DNA of 64,000 nt, taken from positions 372,001-436,000 of the forward strand of contig NZ_JABMKZ010000003.1 of NCBI RefSeq assembly GCF_013204855.1. Direction: 5' to 3'. Below, one piece after another: positions 1-7,611 of this stretch. The notes below the pieces were generated by a model. That model was given only the letters and a program-made list of their open reading frames with translations, had not been told where the DNA came from and ran no database searches. How positions within the stretch are numbered: the first letter of the stretch is position 1; the number at the start of each line of letters is the position of its first letter. This DNA comes from Paenibacillus alba. Lineage in GTDB: Bacteria; Bacillota; Bacilli; Paenibacillales; NBRC-103111. Position numbers and translations under genes: made by a program.

Positions 1-144
1 AGTAGCATTTGTTGTCATTCCATGCGGTAAAACCGTATATTTTCGCCGGCTTTTTCTAGGAAGCATGTTTTATTTTTCGGATGAATATATATGAGGCGAA
101 GCAGCAAAAGGTTTACATTTGCTAAGCTGATTGGAGGATTCCGA

Positions 145-471
145 ATGAACCGGTCGGATGTGATTTTGGAGCTGCAGCTTGTACCCGAGTTGCTTAGGCA
201 GGCAGAAGCGATTTATGTGGATGCGCTGTCTGAGTTATCCTGGGCAAAGCATCAGCTTTTGGCCAAGGAATGTGAAGTGATTGGGGATGGATTGGTCACA
301 GGAAAGAATGAGCTTCAACGCCAAGCTGAAATGTGGCCACACACGAAAGAGCTGCAGCAACAGGTACTGCGGATGGAAGATGCTCTTGAGCATACGAAGG
401 TTGAGTTCCATTTCTACAAGCGAAAGCTAGAGAATTTACAAACGATTGCCAAGCTAATGACAATTTTATAG
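145..471 (+). CDS. Small helical protein, function unknown
   Basis: 108 residues. The ATG at 145 has TTGGAGG at 131-137; the in-frame ATG at 91 has no ribosome binding site, so the shorter form is chosen. The sequence is rich in Leu, Glu, Gln and Lys with heptad-like spacing, notably over the last 40 residues, which suggests a helical or coiled-coil protein. There is no signal peptide or membrane segment. I do not recognise a family. A terminator follows at once, so this is the last gene of a transcript that may begin before the window. Confidence 0.7.
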   Translation: MNRSDVILELQLVPELLRQAEAIYVDALSELSWAKHQLLAKECEVIGDGLVTGKNELQRQAEMWPHTKELQQQVLRMEDALEHTKVEFHFYKRKLENLQTIAKLMTIL

Positions 472-490
472 GTGGAATGAATCTGGAAGT

Positions 491-517
491 CTGCAATCAT
501 TGGATTGCAGGCTTTTT
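491..517 (+). terminator. Rho-independent terminator
   Basis: Perfect 8-bp stem CTGCAATC / GATTGCAG with an ATTG loop, followed by GCTTTTT. It sits 20 bp after the stop codon of the small helical protein gene. Confidence 0.8.
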
Positions 518-633
518 AATATGGAAGGAAGCAAATGAAAAATTTGTTTCTGATATACGGTTACAGTCCAAGGCAGTTGTGCATCCTAAGGGTAGAATAT
601 GTCAAATGCCAAGTTTCGGGAGGATTTTATCAA

Positions 634-1185
634 ATGAAATCAATGAAGATGTTGATGACGGTTAGTTTAGGATTAATGGTGCTTACAGGATGCCAAAGTG
701 TTAGAAGTGCTTCGACGAAAGAAGCGGCTGCACCACCCAAAGATGTGGAAGTTACGATGATTGGAACGAATGGCCAGTCAGTGGGAACGGCGAAGTTAAG
801 TGCTGTTCCGGAGGGAGTGCTTGTTAACCTTCAGGTTAGCGGTTTAACTCCTGGTGCTCATGGTTTTCATATTCACGAGAAAGCCATTTGTGAAGCACCA
901 ACGTTTGATTCAGCAGGAGCTCACTTCAATCCGATGAAGAAAGAGCATGGTTTTCTGAATCCTAAAGGTTTTCATGCAGGAGATCTTCCTAATCTGATTG
1001 TTGATGAGAAGGGAGTTGGAACCATTTCTGCTATAACCAAAACGGTTGTGCTTCAACCGGACAAACCTAACTCCTTATTCAAGCCCGGAGGCACCAGTAT
1101 CGTCATCCACGAACAGGCTGATGATCTGAAGACAGATCCATCCGGCAATTCTGGTAAACGGATTGCTTGTGGTGCTGTGAAATAA
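634..1185 (+). CDS. sodC: Lipoprotein Cu/Zn superoxide dismutase
   Basis: 183 residues. The start at 634 has GGGAGG at 618-623; the frame is open upstream but without a good RBS. A short lipoprotein signal ends in the lipobox LTGC (Cys20), so the enzyme should be anchored outside the membrane, where it would dismutate superoxide. All expected metal ligands are visible: HGFHIHE (His79 and His81), His97 in AHFNP, His105 in EHG, His114 and Asp117 in HAGDLPN, and His159 in VIHE. Cys86 and Cys179 (ACGAV) fit the conserved disulfide. The complete copper site differs from the B. subtilis homologue YojM, which as I recall lacks copper ligands. It may share a transcript with the repeat protein that starts 22 bp downstream. 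Confidence 0.93.
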   Translation: MKSMKMLMTVSLGLMVLTGCQSVRSASTKEAAAPPKDVEVTMIGTNGQSVGTAKLSAVPEGVLVNLQVSGLTPGAHGFHIHEKAICEAPTFDSAGAHFNPMKKEHGFLNPKGFHAGDLPNLIVDEKGVGTISAITKTVVLQPDKPNSLFKPGGTSIVIHEQADDLKTDPSGNSGKRIACGAVK

Positions 1186-1207
1186 GGGAAGGAGCGATAT
1201 TGACATC

Positions 1208-1933
1208 ATGATCAAAACACAAGATCTCAAGCTGCAAATGGACGAGTTAACAAAGCAAAACGATATGGTGCTCATAGAGCTCGAACAAGTGAAGAAGATG
1301 TTGATCAATGGCGCTCAAAGCTCACAAGGCACCCAAGAGCAGCAGCAATCGTCAGGCGATGATCAACAGCAGCAAGGCCAAAGGCAGCAGGATCAAGGTC
1401 AAGGTCAAGATCAGAACTCAAATCAATTTCAAGATCAAAACCAAGGCAGTCAAGGTGGGCAAGGCAGTCAAAACAGTCAAGGAGGCCAAAGCAGTCAAGG
1501 CAGCCAAAGCGGTCAAGGCAGTCAAAGCAGTCAAGGCGGTCAAAGCAGTCAAGGCAGTCAAGGCGGTCAAAGCAGTCAAAGCAGTCAAGGTGGTCAAAGC
1601 AGCCAAAGCAGCCAAAGCGGTCAAGGCAGTCAAAGCAGCCAAAGCAGCCAAAGCAGCCAAAGCGGTCAAGGCAGTCAAAGCAACCAAAACAGTCAAGGCA
1701 GCAACGGATCAAATTCACAGCAAGTGACGGATCTGGCCAATGAGTTATTGAAAATCAAAGATTTAGTTGAGAAATTGGAACAAAAAACATCGCAATATGT
1801 CAGCAGTCAATCGAACGGAACGTTGACAGAGAAGGATGCCGTTAATCTTATTTTGACTTTAATGAATGGCATGGTGGATTGGGCAAGTGAGTTCGTCTCC
1901 TCCAAAGCATCCTCAAATGGACAGTTACAATAG
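1208..1933 (+). CDS. Ser/Gly/Gln repeat protein with structured ends
   Basis: 241 residues in three parts. Residues 1-34 are an amphipathic helical segment (DLKLQMDELTKQ...). Residues 35-165 are low complexity, first Gln-rich and then a run of Ser/Gly-Ser/Gly-Gln triplets. Residues 170-241 form a second predicted helical domain (LLKIKDLVEKLEQK...). GGAAGGAG lies about 12 bp before the ATG. There is no signal peptide or membrane segment. Other frames over the repeat are also open, but only as a consequence of the 9-bp periodicity. Function is unknown; a spore-associated or scaffold role is a guess from composition. A terminator follows. Confidence 0.75.
   Translation: MIKTQDLKLQMDELTKQNDMVLIELEQVKKMLINGAQSSQGTQEQQQSSGDDQQQQGQRQQDQGQGQDQNSNQFQDQNQGSQGGQGSQNSQGGQSSQGSQSGQGSQSSQGGQSSQGSQGGQSSQSSQGGQSSQSSQSGQGSQSSQSSQSSQSGQGSQSNQNSQGSNGSNSQQVTDLANELLKIKDLVEKLEQKTSQYVSSQSNGTLTEKDAVNLILTLMNGMVDWASEFVSSKASSNGQLQ
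1445..1696 (+). repeat. 28 tandem 9-bp units inside the Ser/Gly/Gln repeat gene
   Basis: The unit is close to RGCRGYCAA, in frame, encoding (Ser/Gly)(Ser/Gly)Gln. Units differ mainly by A/G changes that swap Ser (AGC, AGT) for Gly (GGC, GGT). A few copies carry AAC, GGA or GGG instead. There are 28 units over 252 bp. Because the unit is a multiple of three, gain or loss keeps the reading frame. Confidence 0.9.
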
Positions 1934-1940
1934 AGCAATC

Positions 1941-1988
1941 AAAAAAAGACAAAAGAGCCGCCGACAGCAGCTATTTTGTCTTTTTTTG
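1941..1988 (+). terminator. Rho-independent terminator
   Basis: A-rich arm AAAAAAAGACAAAA (1941-1954) pairs with TTTTGTCTTTTTTT (1974-1987), followed by no gene for over 90 bp. It ends the sodC/repeat-protein unit. Confidence 0.8.
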
Positions 1989-2082
1989 TCGAAATTATTT
2001 TACTTAAATTAACTATTCTTTATATTTAATTAACTTATTTTTTAGCCGATTCGACAATATGTCCATATTTACAGATGATAGA

Positions 2083-2111
2083 TTGACCGATAAAGTAAGA
2101 GTAGATAATCA
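2083..2111 (+). promoter_or_regulatory. Probable sigma-A promoter
   Basis: TTGACC (2083-2088) and TAATCA (2106-2111) with a 17-bp spacer. The position, 35 bp before the ATG at 2146, supports that start for the next gene over the ATG at 2059. Confidence 0.5.
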
Positions 2112-2145
2112 GAACGTGATTAAACATGGACGAGGTGCAGGAATC

Positions 2146-2310
2146 ATGAGAGAAATCGATATTATTGAAGTGCTGCGTCAATTAGGCATTGAGCCAGCTC
2201 GATTACATAAATGGATTTCCACGCAAGTGGAGAATAAGGAACTGGAGAGCTCCGCTTTGGAAAGTCCTAGCAACTCTGTGGCTGCCGATGAGCTGATCCC
2301 AAGAACATAG
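2146..2310 (+). CDS. Small protein, function unknown
   Basis: 54 residues beginning MREIDIIEVLRQLG. The start at 2146 is preferred because a promoter lies at 2083-2111, which would place the upstream in-frame ATG at 2059 outside the transcript; GAGGTGCAGGA is a weak RBS. The first half looks helical (LRQLGIEPARLHKWIS), the tail is Ser/Glu-rich and probably disordered. The stop lies 1 bp from the convergent end of the germination operon. No family recognised. Confidence 0.5.
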   Translation: MREIDIIEVLRQLGIEPARLHKWISTQVENKELESSALESPSNSVAADELIPRT

Positions 2311-2311
2311 C

Positions 2312-3400
2312 TTATTTGATAACTCCGATGCCTTCAAGCTTCATTTGGATATTCACATGAAATTCTAGCTCTGGATAGAGGGCTTGCCACGTATGCCATT
2401 CCTCCTCAACCTTGCCAAAATGATGCGCTCGATAATTCAATCCAAACCCCATGGGATCCAGATTCTCTTTTTGGAGTTTCTCTAATAGTTTTGACATAGC
2501 CTCTGAGTGTGTTTTTTCGACGGCTTTCTCGTAATCCGCTAATTCATTAGCATCTAGATGAGTAAAAGTTTCTTCGATGACACCACGCATTCGAACATCT
2601 ATATTTGCATAAGGTCGCTGATTAGAAGGAGCATATACGCGGTATTTGGAACGAAGATTATCCACAGATATGAAAAACTTGGAATCATGATAAGGCGTCG
2701 CAATCTCCACTTTATTGAGGTTTCCTTTCATAATATTAAACAACCTGGTCTCATCCATGTTCAATGCTAATTTAGACCGCTCTTTATCGAAGACGAGAGA
2801 TGTATTAATTGTGTAGTGTTTATTAGAAGCTTGGATAATCGGAATGATAGGGTCTAGGCCCAATTCTTTTTTTTTGCGATAAAAGTCGAATAAGTATTCA
2901 GAAATGATGTAGCCAGATTCCACCCCTGTTTTGCCAAAACTAAGGAGAAGGGCGTTGCCTGGGAGTCGTTCATGGGCGACCTCTGTCCCTAATACGGCTT
3001 CTGCGGAAGGGCTTCCGGCAGCTAACCAGGATACAAGTTGGATATCTCTGCGGCGATTTAACCAATCCGTCGTTTCGCTTATATTTTCCTTTAAAAGAGA
3101 CTGCCCGAAGATGGCAATTTTGGAATGTCCAAAATCCAATTCCTTGTCTACTTTGGACTTGAGAAGTCGCACACAATCGGTAATGGAATTTCCGTCTTGT
3201 GTAACTAACTCGAATTTAGCGGTACCCATATCGATGTTATTCCCTGGGACAGCGAGTTTGAGGGTTAATCGATATTTGGTGTCTTTTTTTTCGGATTTAT
3301 CGATTCCGATCGCAACTACGAAGAAACGTCTGTCAATATCTTTAAATCCACACGCACTGCAAAGGCAAATGAGAATCAGAATGATAACTAATTTCTTCAT
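2312..3400 (-). CDS. Ger(x)C family spore germination lipoprotein
   Basis: 362 residues, the C subunit of a GerA-type nutrient germinant receptor of the spore inner membrane. The N-terminal signal ends in a lipobox-like LCSAC (Cys17), followed by GFKDIDRRFFVVAIGID, which matches the usual start of the mature GerC domain. The Ger(x)C C-terminal region (LEKLQKENLDPMGFG...) is complete, and length is close to the family norm of about 370-400. It is the last gene of the operon, overlapping the permease gene by 4 bp. Which nutrient the receptor senses cannot be read from sequence. Confidence 0.92.
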   Translation of the reverse strand: MKKLVIILILICLCSACGFKDIDRRFFVVAIGIDKSEKKDTKYRLTLKLAVPGNNIDMGTAKFELVTQDGNSITDCVRLLKSKVDKELDFGHSKIAIFGQSLLKENISETTDWLNRRRDIQLVSWLAAGSPSAEAVLGTEVAHERLPGNALLLSFGKTGVESGYIISEYLFDFYRKKKELGLDPIIPIIQASNKHYTINTSLVFDKERSKLALNMDETRLFNIMKGNLNKVEIATPYHDSKFFISVDNLRSKYRVYAPSNQRPYANIDVRMRGVIEETFTHLDANELADYEKAVEKTHSEAMSKLLEKLQKENLDPMGFGLNYRAHHFGKVEEEWHTWQALYPELEFHVNIQMKLEGIGVIK

Positions 3401-4485
3401 TGCTTTTTCCTCCTGGCCAGCATAAACATCGTAACAACTAAGGCTATTTCAGATGCAAATCGGATATTCAAGAAATACACGCCTGTTTGGTATAAGGTTT
3501 GATCATTAAATAGGTAGCTGAACAAATAAGTTGTTAGCCCCATCACGCCAATAACAATCCAAGAAAAATAGGATTTGTCTTTTATACGCGGCATTAGTTC
3601 TTTAACGAATTCCAAACATACATGCCAATGGATAAAAGAACCTGCCAAGCTGATGTTGGTATACAGGTACATAAAGATAAATAAGACCCTCTCGACTAAG
3701 CCAAATTCCACTCGCATGGAATCGGACGTTGATATCCAGGGATAAATATAAGCATTAACATTCATAGTCCCATGGAATCCCACAGGTATAAGAAAGCTGG
3801 TTGCAAGCACGCACGAGCCGACTATCGGAATTGTCCAGAGGAATGGCATTTTCTTGGCGGTTCCCATTAAGCGATTGAAAATAACTAAGTTTGTGTAGCC
3901 AGTGAAAATATAGGTTCCCGCAGCAAAAGTGTCCCAAGTTGGCACATTCCAGATATGGGATACTATCTCCATACAGGCATCGTAATTCATTGAATTGTTC
4001 GTTACTGCTTTGTAAAGCACCCAAAGAACGAAAGGGACATTCATGATAATCAGTATTTCCATGCTATACAGAATGGTATCAGAGCGCAGGCGAGCGATTA
4101 GCCCGATAATGCATATGAAGGCGAACGCGATAACCATTGATGAGATATCCGGATTGATATATTTTTTGGTAATTTCGCTAAAGGAGATAACGGTAATCAT
4201 CCCGGCAACAAACCAGATGCTCAGGAAATAAATCATAAAGGGAATTCGAATCCAGTTTGGCGTGTGATTTTTTAGAATCTCAGGCAATCCTAGTCCTGGA
4301 AATTTCCTAATCGAATTCACGAACACAATTAAGAGTGTGGAGCCAATCGGTATCGAAAGAAGCATAGCCATAGTGCTTCCTTCAAATCTATGTGAAATCA
4401 GAATCCGGGGAGCGAAGAGTATAATATTCGCCAGCATATTCAGAAAAACCAAATAGTAAAAATAACGATACATTGGTGCATTCAC
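3397..4485 (-). CDS. GerAB-type spore germination permease
   Basis: 362 residues, highly hydrophobic with about ten predicted transmembrane segments, of the APC-like endospore germination permease family. This B subunit is thought to bind the germinant in the spore inner membrane. It is the middle gene of a gerA-gerB-gerC order on the minus strand, 21 bp after the A gene and overlapping the C gene by 4 bp, so the three are very likely co-translated. Length is typical of GerAB/GerKB. Confidence 0.92.
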   Translation of the reverse strand: MNAPMYRYFYYLVFLNMLANIILFAPRILISHRFEGSTMAMLLSIPIGSTLLIVFVNSIRKFPGLGLPEILKNHTPNWIRIPFMIYFLSIWFVAGMITVISFSEITKKYINPDISSMVIAFAFICIIGLIARLRSDTILYSMEILIIMNVPFVLWVLYKAVTNNSMNYDACMEIVSHIWNVPTWDTFAAGTYIFTGYTNLVIFNRLMGTAKKMPFLWTIPIVGSCVLATSFLIPVGFHGTMNVNAYIYPWISTSDSMRVEFGLVERVLFIFMYLYTNISLAGSFIHWHVCLEFVKELMPRIKDKSYFSWIVIGVMGLTTYLFSYLFNDQTLYQTGVYFLNIRFASEIALVVTMFMLARRKKQ

Positions 4486-4506
4486 CCCACTTAGGCTCAG
4501 CTCGCT

Positions 4507-5826
4507 TTATTTCCTATAGAAAAAAACACGCAAATAGGGCACGCCGAAGCTCCTTAAATTTGTCATATAGGCAATCATCCCGATAAGTCCAAGAACTAGG
4601 CCGGTAATGCCAAGCATGGAAGCAAGCAGGACAAGCGGATACTTCATAATTCTCATCGCGAAGCTCATCGAATTGATAGGAACTACAAAGTTGGAAATGG
4701 CTACAGTCGATACGATAATGATCATGATATTGCTGATTAGCCCTGCTGAAGTCGCAGCCTGTCCCAGAATCAAACCTCCAACGGTAGTCGCTGTGGATCC
4801 GACGGATTTAGGAAGGCGTATGCTCGCCTCTAACAGCAGTTCCATAAGCCCCAGCATCAGCAGCACTTCCACATAGGCAGGGTAGGGCACTGAAGCACGA
4901 CTACCGGCAATGGAGAGCGCTAACTGAACGCGGAAAATCTCAGGATTATAAGCGGTTAGAGCGACGTAGGCGGCAGGTAAGACAAGGCTGAGAAATAAGG
5001 CGATATAACGAAGGAATTGCAAAAAATAGCCAACAAGCGAAAGCTGATAATTATCATCCATGGCAGAATAGAAATCAAAGAAGACAGCAGGCAGGATCAG
5101 GACAAAAGGGGTTCCTTCAAGCATAATAATGACTTTGCCTTGCGATAAGTTAAGAATGGCTCTGTCTGGGCGCTCCGTATTGATGAATGTAGGGAAAATG
5201 GTGTATTTCTGCTTCGTTAACAACTGGTGCAATTCAGTCACTGACTGCAAATTATCTACCTTAATTTCATCTAATTTCTTCTTAAGCTGATCCAGAACCT
5301 CGTGATCAACGTTCATGTCATCATACAGCAGGCAGAGTCTAGATTTGGACAAGCGGCCAAGCTCACGCGATTCTACACGTAATGAACTATTTTTGTAGCG
5401 GAATCTAATCAAGTTGATATTCGTATCAATATGCTCACTGAAGGCTGTTTGCGGGCCTTGGATCGTTGCTTCTACTTGAGCATCGCTTAAAGCGGCAGCT
5501 TTAATCTGCGCGGCTTGAAAGAGGAGGAAATGATCTTTGAACACGATAGCCACATAACCGGACATGATCTTATTCAGGGAATCAACATTAGAAGCGGGTC
5601 TATTGCAGCCAGGAAAGGAGAGTAAATAATCTTCCAGCTCTACTTCATTGTTCATTTGGAAAAAAGGTTGGATAATTTCTTCTCGGATCACCGCGCTGTC
5701 ACAGATGTTTGTAATAAAAAGGAGCTCAACATACATGCGTGTTGATTTCATCGTGCGATGCTCCAAATCATCCGAGGGGCCCAATTTGTCAAGAAGCCAC
5801 TGCTTGTTTTGGCTTGTTAGATCCAA
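4507..5826 (-). CDS. GerAA-type spore germination protein
   Basis: 439 residues. About 240 N-terminal residues are cytoplasmic, followed by a membrane domain with the family hallmark LPAAYVALTAYNPE and the stretch EASIRLPKSVGSTATTVGG. The start is TTG at 5826, with GGAGAGGAAGG just upstream. It is the first gene of the operon and forms the receptor with the next two genes. It is somewhat shorter than the usual 480-530 residues because it ends almost directly after the last membrane helix. Forespore (sigma-G) expression is expected from family knowledge; I could not identify the promoter. Confidence 0.92.
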   Translation of the reverse strand: MDLTSQNKQWLLDKLGPSDDLEHRTMKSTRMYVELLFITNICDSAVIREEIIQPFFQMNNEVELEDYLLSFPGCNRPASNVDSLNKIMSGYVAIVFKDHFLLFQAAQIKAAALSDAQVEATIQGPQTAFSEHIDTNINLIRFRYKNSSLRVESRELGRLSKSRLCLLYDDMNVDHEVLDQLKKKLDEIKVDNLQSVTELHQLLTKQKYTIFPTFINTERPDRAILNLSQGKVIIMLEGTPFVLILPAVFFDFYSAMDDNYQLSLVGYFLQFLRYIALFLSLVLPAAYVALTAYNPEIFRVQLALSIAGSRASVPYPAYVEVLLMLGLMELLLEASIRLPKSVGSTATTVGGLILGQAATSAGLISNIMIIIVSTVAISNFVVPINSMSFAMRIMKYPLVLLASMLGITGLVLGLIGMIAYMTNLRSFGVPYLRVFFYRK

Positions 5827-5949
5827 GGATATCCTTCCTCTCCAAGCAAAGTTTTCCTCTTAGTCTGCCTTGTTGCTTCCTGATCTATCCATTTGAAGAA
5901 CGGTTTATTTCCATGATGCGGAGGTTGGCTGAAGGCTTGAACAGCACTT

Positions 5950-6000
5950 CAAACAAAAGAAGCAGGCATCCATTCCTTAGCGGAACGGGTGCCTGCTTCT
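5950..6000 (-). terminator. Rho-independent terminator of the CBS protein gene
   Basis: Stem of about 13 bp (AGAAGCAGGCA arm pairing with TGCCTGCTTCT), followed on the minus strand by TTTTGTTTG. It separates the CBS gene from the germination operon. Confidence 0.85.
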
Positions 6001-6015
6001 GAGGTACTGCTGCTA

Positions 6016-6447
6016 TTAGATCTCTCCTGCAGTGGAAGGGGATCTGAACATCATCTGCTTTGCACAGTATTCAATGATTTCACTTCTTCGAACAATGCCA
6101 ATAAATTTATCGGCATCGTCCACGATCGGGACGAAGTTCTGAATTTTCGCCAAATCAATGAGATCTTCCATATCGGCGTGAATATGAACGGGTTTATTGT
6201 TCATACGCAGAGGAACCTCGGAAAGGGTATGTCGATGCGTGTTTTGAAAACTTAATCCTTCTGAATTTTTGAGGAACCAGAGCAAGTCACCTTCTGTTAT
6301 CGTTCCTACATAATGTCCGTCATCCGAAAGAATGGGAACCGCGGTATACCGATGATATTCCATTCGTTCTAATGTTTGGCGTAAAGTTGCTTGTAAGGTA
6401 GTCGTAATAACCTCAGATTTGGGTAGTAAGAAAAAAGCGATATTCAT
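6016..6447 (-). CDS. Two-CBS-domain protein
   Basis: 143 residues starting MNIAFFLLPKSEV. The ATG at 6447 has AAGGAG 7 bp upstream and is preferred over an upstream in-frame ATG. Residues about 15-65 form one CBS motif (TAVPILSDDGHYVGTITEGDLLWFL) and residues about 80-130 a second (FVPIVDDADKFIGIVRRSEIIEY). CBS pairs bind adenine nucleotides and regulate partner proteins; no partner domain is attached. It is transcribed alone. It does not look like AcuB or YkuL/DarB. Confidence 0.88.
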   Translation of the reverse strand: MNIAFFLLPKSEVITTTLQATLRQTLERMEYHRYTAVPILSDDGHYVGTITEGDLLWFLKNSEGLSFQNTHRHTLSEVPLRMNNKPVHIHADMEDLIDLAKIQNFVPIVDDADKFIGIVRRSEIIEYCAKQMMFRSPSTAGEI

Positions 6448-6627
6448 ACTTGCACACTCCTTAGAGTTTTCCAAGGGAAAACTTTCTTCATGGATTAAAA
6501 GTATAAGATCATACTTGATACAGCTTGGTCATAACGAAATCTTTGTTTTGGGGCAGCATGTCTATTGTATCAAAGTTTAGGAATAGAATCTAAACCTGTG
6601 ATGGATGCTAGTGAAGAGGTGAAGCAG

Positions 6628-7086
6628 ATGAATCGAGCATTAACGACAGCACTGATAGGAATTGGGACGGCGCAGCTTATGAAAATTCCATGGCATTATG
6701 CGGCAAGCCGGCAGTGGGATTGGTCGCAAGTGATTCAAACGGGAGGAATGCCTAGTTCCCACTCCTCTGGTGTAAGCGCCCTTGCCACGTACATAGCGAT
6801 GAAAAAAGGCGTTTCGGCGATTGATTTTGCGGTAAGCTCTGTTTTCGGCGCTGTTGTCATGTATGATGCAATGGGGATTCGGCGAGCAGCTGGTGAAATT
6901 GCGGTTGAAGTCAATGATTTGGATGAACAGGTCGAGCGATTAGCGAAACAGCAGCCCGGAATCTATCATGCACGCAGACGCAAAGCACTGAAGGAACGAC
7001 TTGGCCATCTCCCTAGAGAAGTTCTAGGAGGGGCGCTCCTAGGCATTGCTGTGGGCGCATGCAGCTATTTGTTGGAGAAGAAGTAG
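6628..7086 (+). CDS. Divergent PAP2 family membrane protein (DUF212, YuiD-like)
   Basis: 152 residues. Start at 6628 (GAGGTG 7 bp upstream), because family members begin right before the first helix, here ALTTALIGIGTAQLMKIP. The diagnostic motif GGMPSSHSSGVSALAT is present, as is YDAMGIRRAAGEIA. Four to five membrane segments, with a charged loop (LDEQVERLAKQQ) before the last. The family resembles acid phosphatase/PAP2 proteins; its substrate is not known. Upstream in-frame ATGs at 6565 and 6601 would add 21 or 9 residues. Confidence 0.88.
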   Translation: MNRALTTALIGIGTAQLMKIPWHYAASRQWDWSQVIQTGGMPSSHSSGVSALATYIAMKKGVSAIDFAVSSVFGAVVMYDAMGIRRAAGEIAVEVNDLDEQVERLAKQQPGIYHARRRKALKERLGHLPREVLGGALLGIAVGACSYLLEKK

Positions 7087-7158
7087 AGCTGAAGATGTGG
7101 ACAACTTTTCTGGAATGAGATAAGATCAAGGGACGTTCTCAGAAAGGAAGAAGTTCAT

Positions 7159-7599
7159 ATGGAAATCATTCGTGTTACTACTGAAGATCAATTAAAGGGC
7201 TGTTTTGAAGTTCGTTACAAGGTGTTTGTGGATGAACAACAAGTTCCTGAGCATTTGGAGATGGATGAGAAGGATGAATCACCCGAAGCATGTCATCATT
7301 TTCTAATTGTAGACGCCGATAAGCCCGTTGCGACAGCCCGCTGGTATGAATACCAGCCTCAAACAGCTAAGTTGCAGCGTGTTGCGGTATTGAAAGAATA
7401 TAGAGGCCAGTCATTAGGCAAACAAATCCTACTTGCGATGGAAGAGCAAGCCAAAGAATTACAGTGTACTTCATCGATTCTGGATGCGCAGTGTCAAGCA
7501 GAAGGCTTCTACAGTCAGTTGGGGTATCATGTGATTTCGGAGGAGCCGTTCTACGATGCCGGCATTCTCCATGTTAGAATGAAAAAGCCGCTTATCTAA
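7159..7599 (+). CDS. GNAT family N-acetyltransferase
   Basis: 146 residues with GAAAGGAAG upstream. FEVRYKVFVDEQQVPEHLEMDE is the start typical of the YjcF/ElaA-like subgroup of GNAT enzymes, and LQRVAVLKEYRGQSLGKQIL is the acetyl-CoA binding motif A (R/Q-x-x-G-x-G/A pattern, here RGQSLG). It would transfer acetyl from acetyl-CoA to an unknown amine. Its last codons lie inside a terminator hairpin shared with the convergent kinase gene. Confidence 0.88.
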   Translation: MEIIRVTTEDQLKGCFEVRYKVFVDEQQVPEHLEMDEKDESPEACHHFLIVDADKPVATARWYEYQPQTAKLQRVAVLKEYRGQSLGKQILLAMEEQAKELQCTSSILDAQCQAEGFYSQLGYHVISEEPFYDAGILHVRMKKPLI

Positions 7600-7611
7600 A
7601 AGCGGCTTTTT
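7582..7611. terminator. Bidirectional terminator overlapping two stop codons
   Basis: AAAAAGCCGCTT (7582-7593) pairs with AAGCGGCTTTTT (7600-7611), with A and T runs on both sides, so it works in both directions. It contains the stop codon of the GNAT gene (7597-7599) and that of the kinase gene (7592-7594), so the two coding regions overlap by 8 bp within it. Confidence 0.85.

Noticed and set aside
1308-1727. Long open frames in other frames and on the minus strand over the Ser/Gly/Gln repeat
   Set aside because: They arise because the 9-bp unit lacks stops in most frames; none has an RBS and their products are simple repeats (AVK, LTA, CFD).
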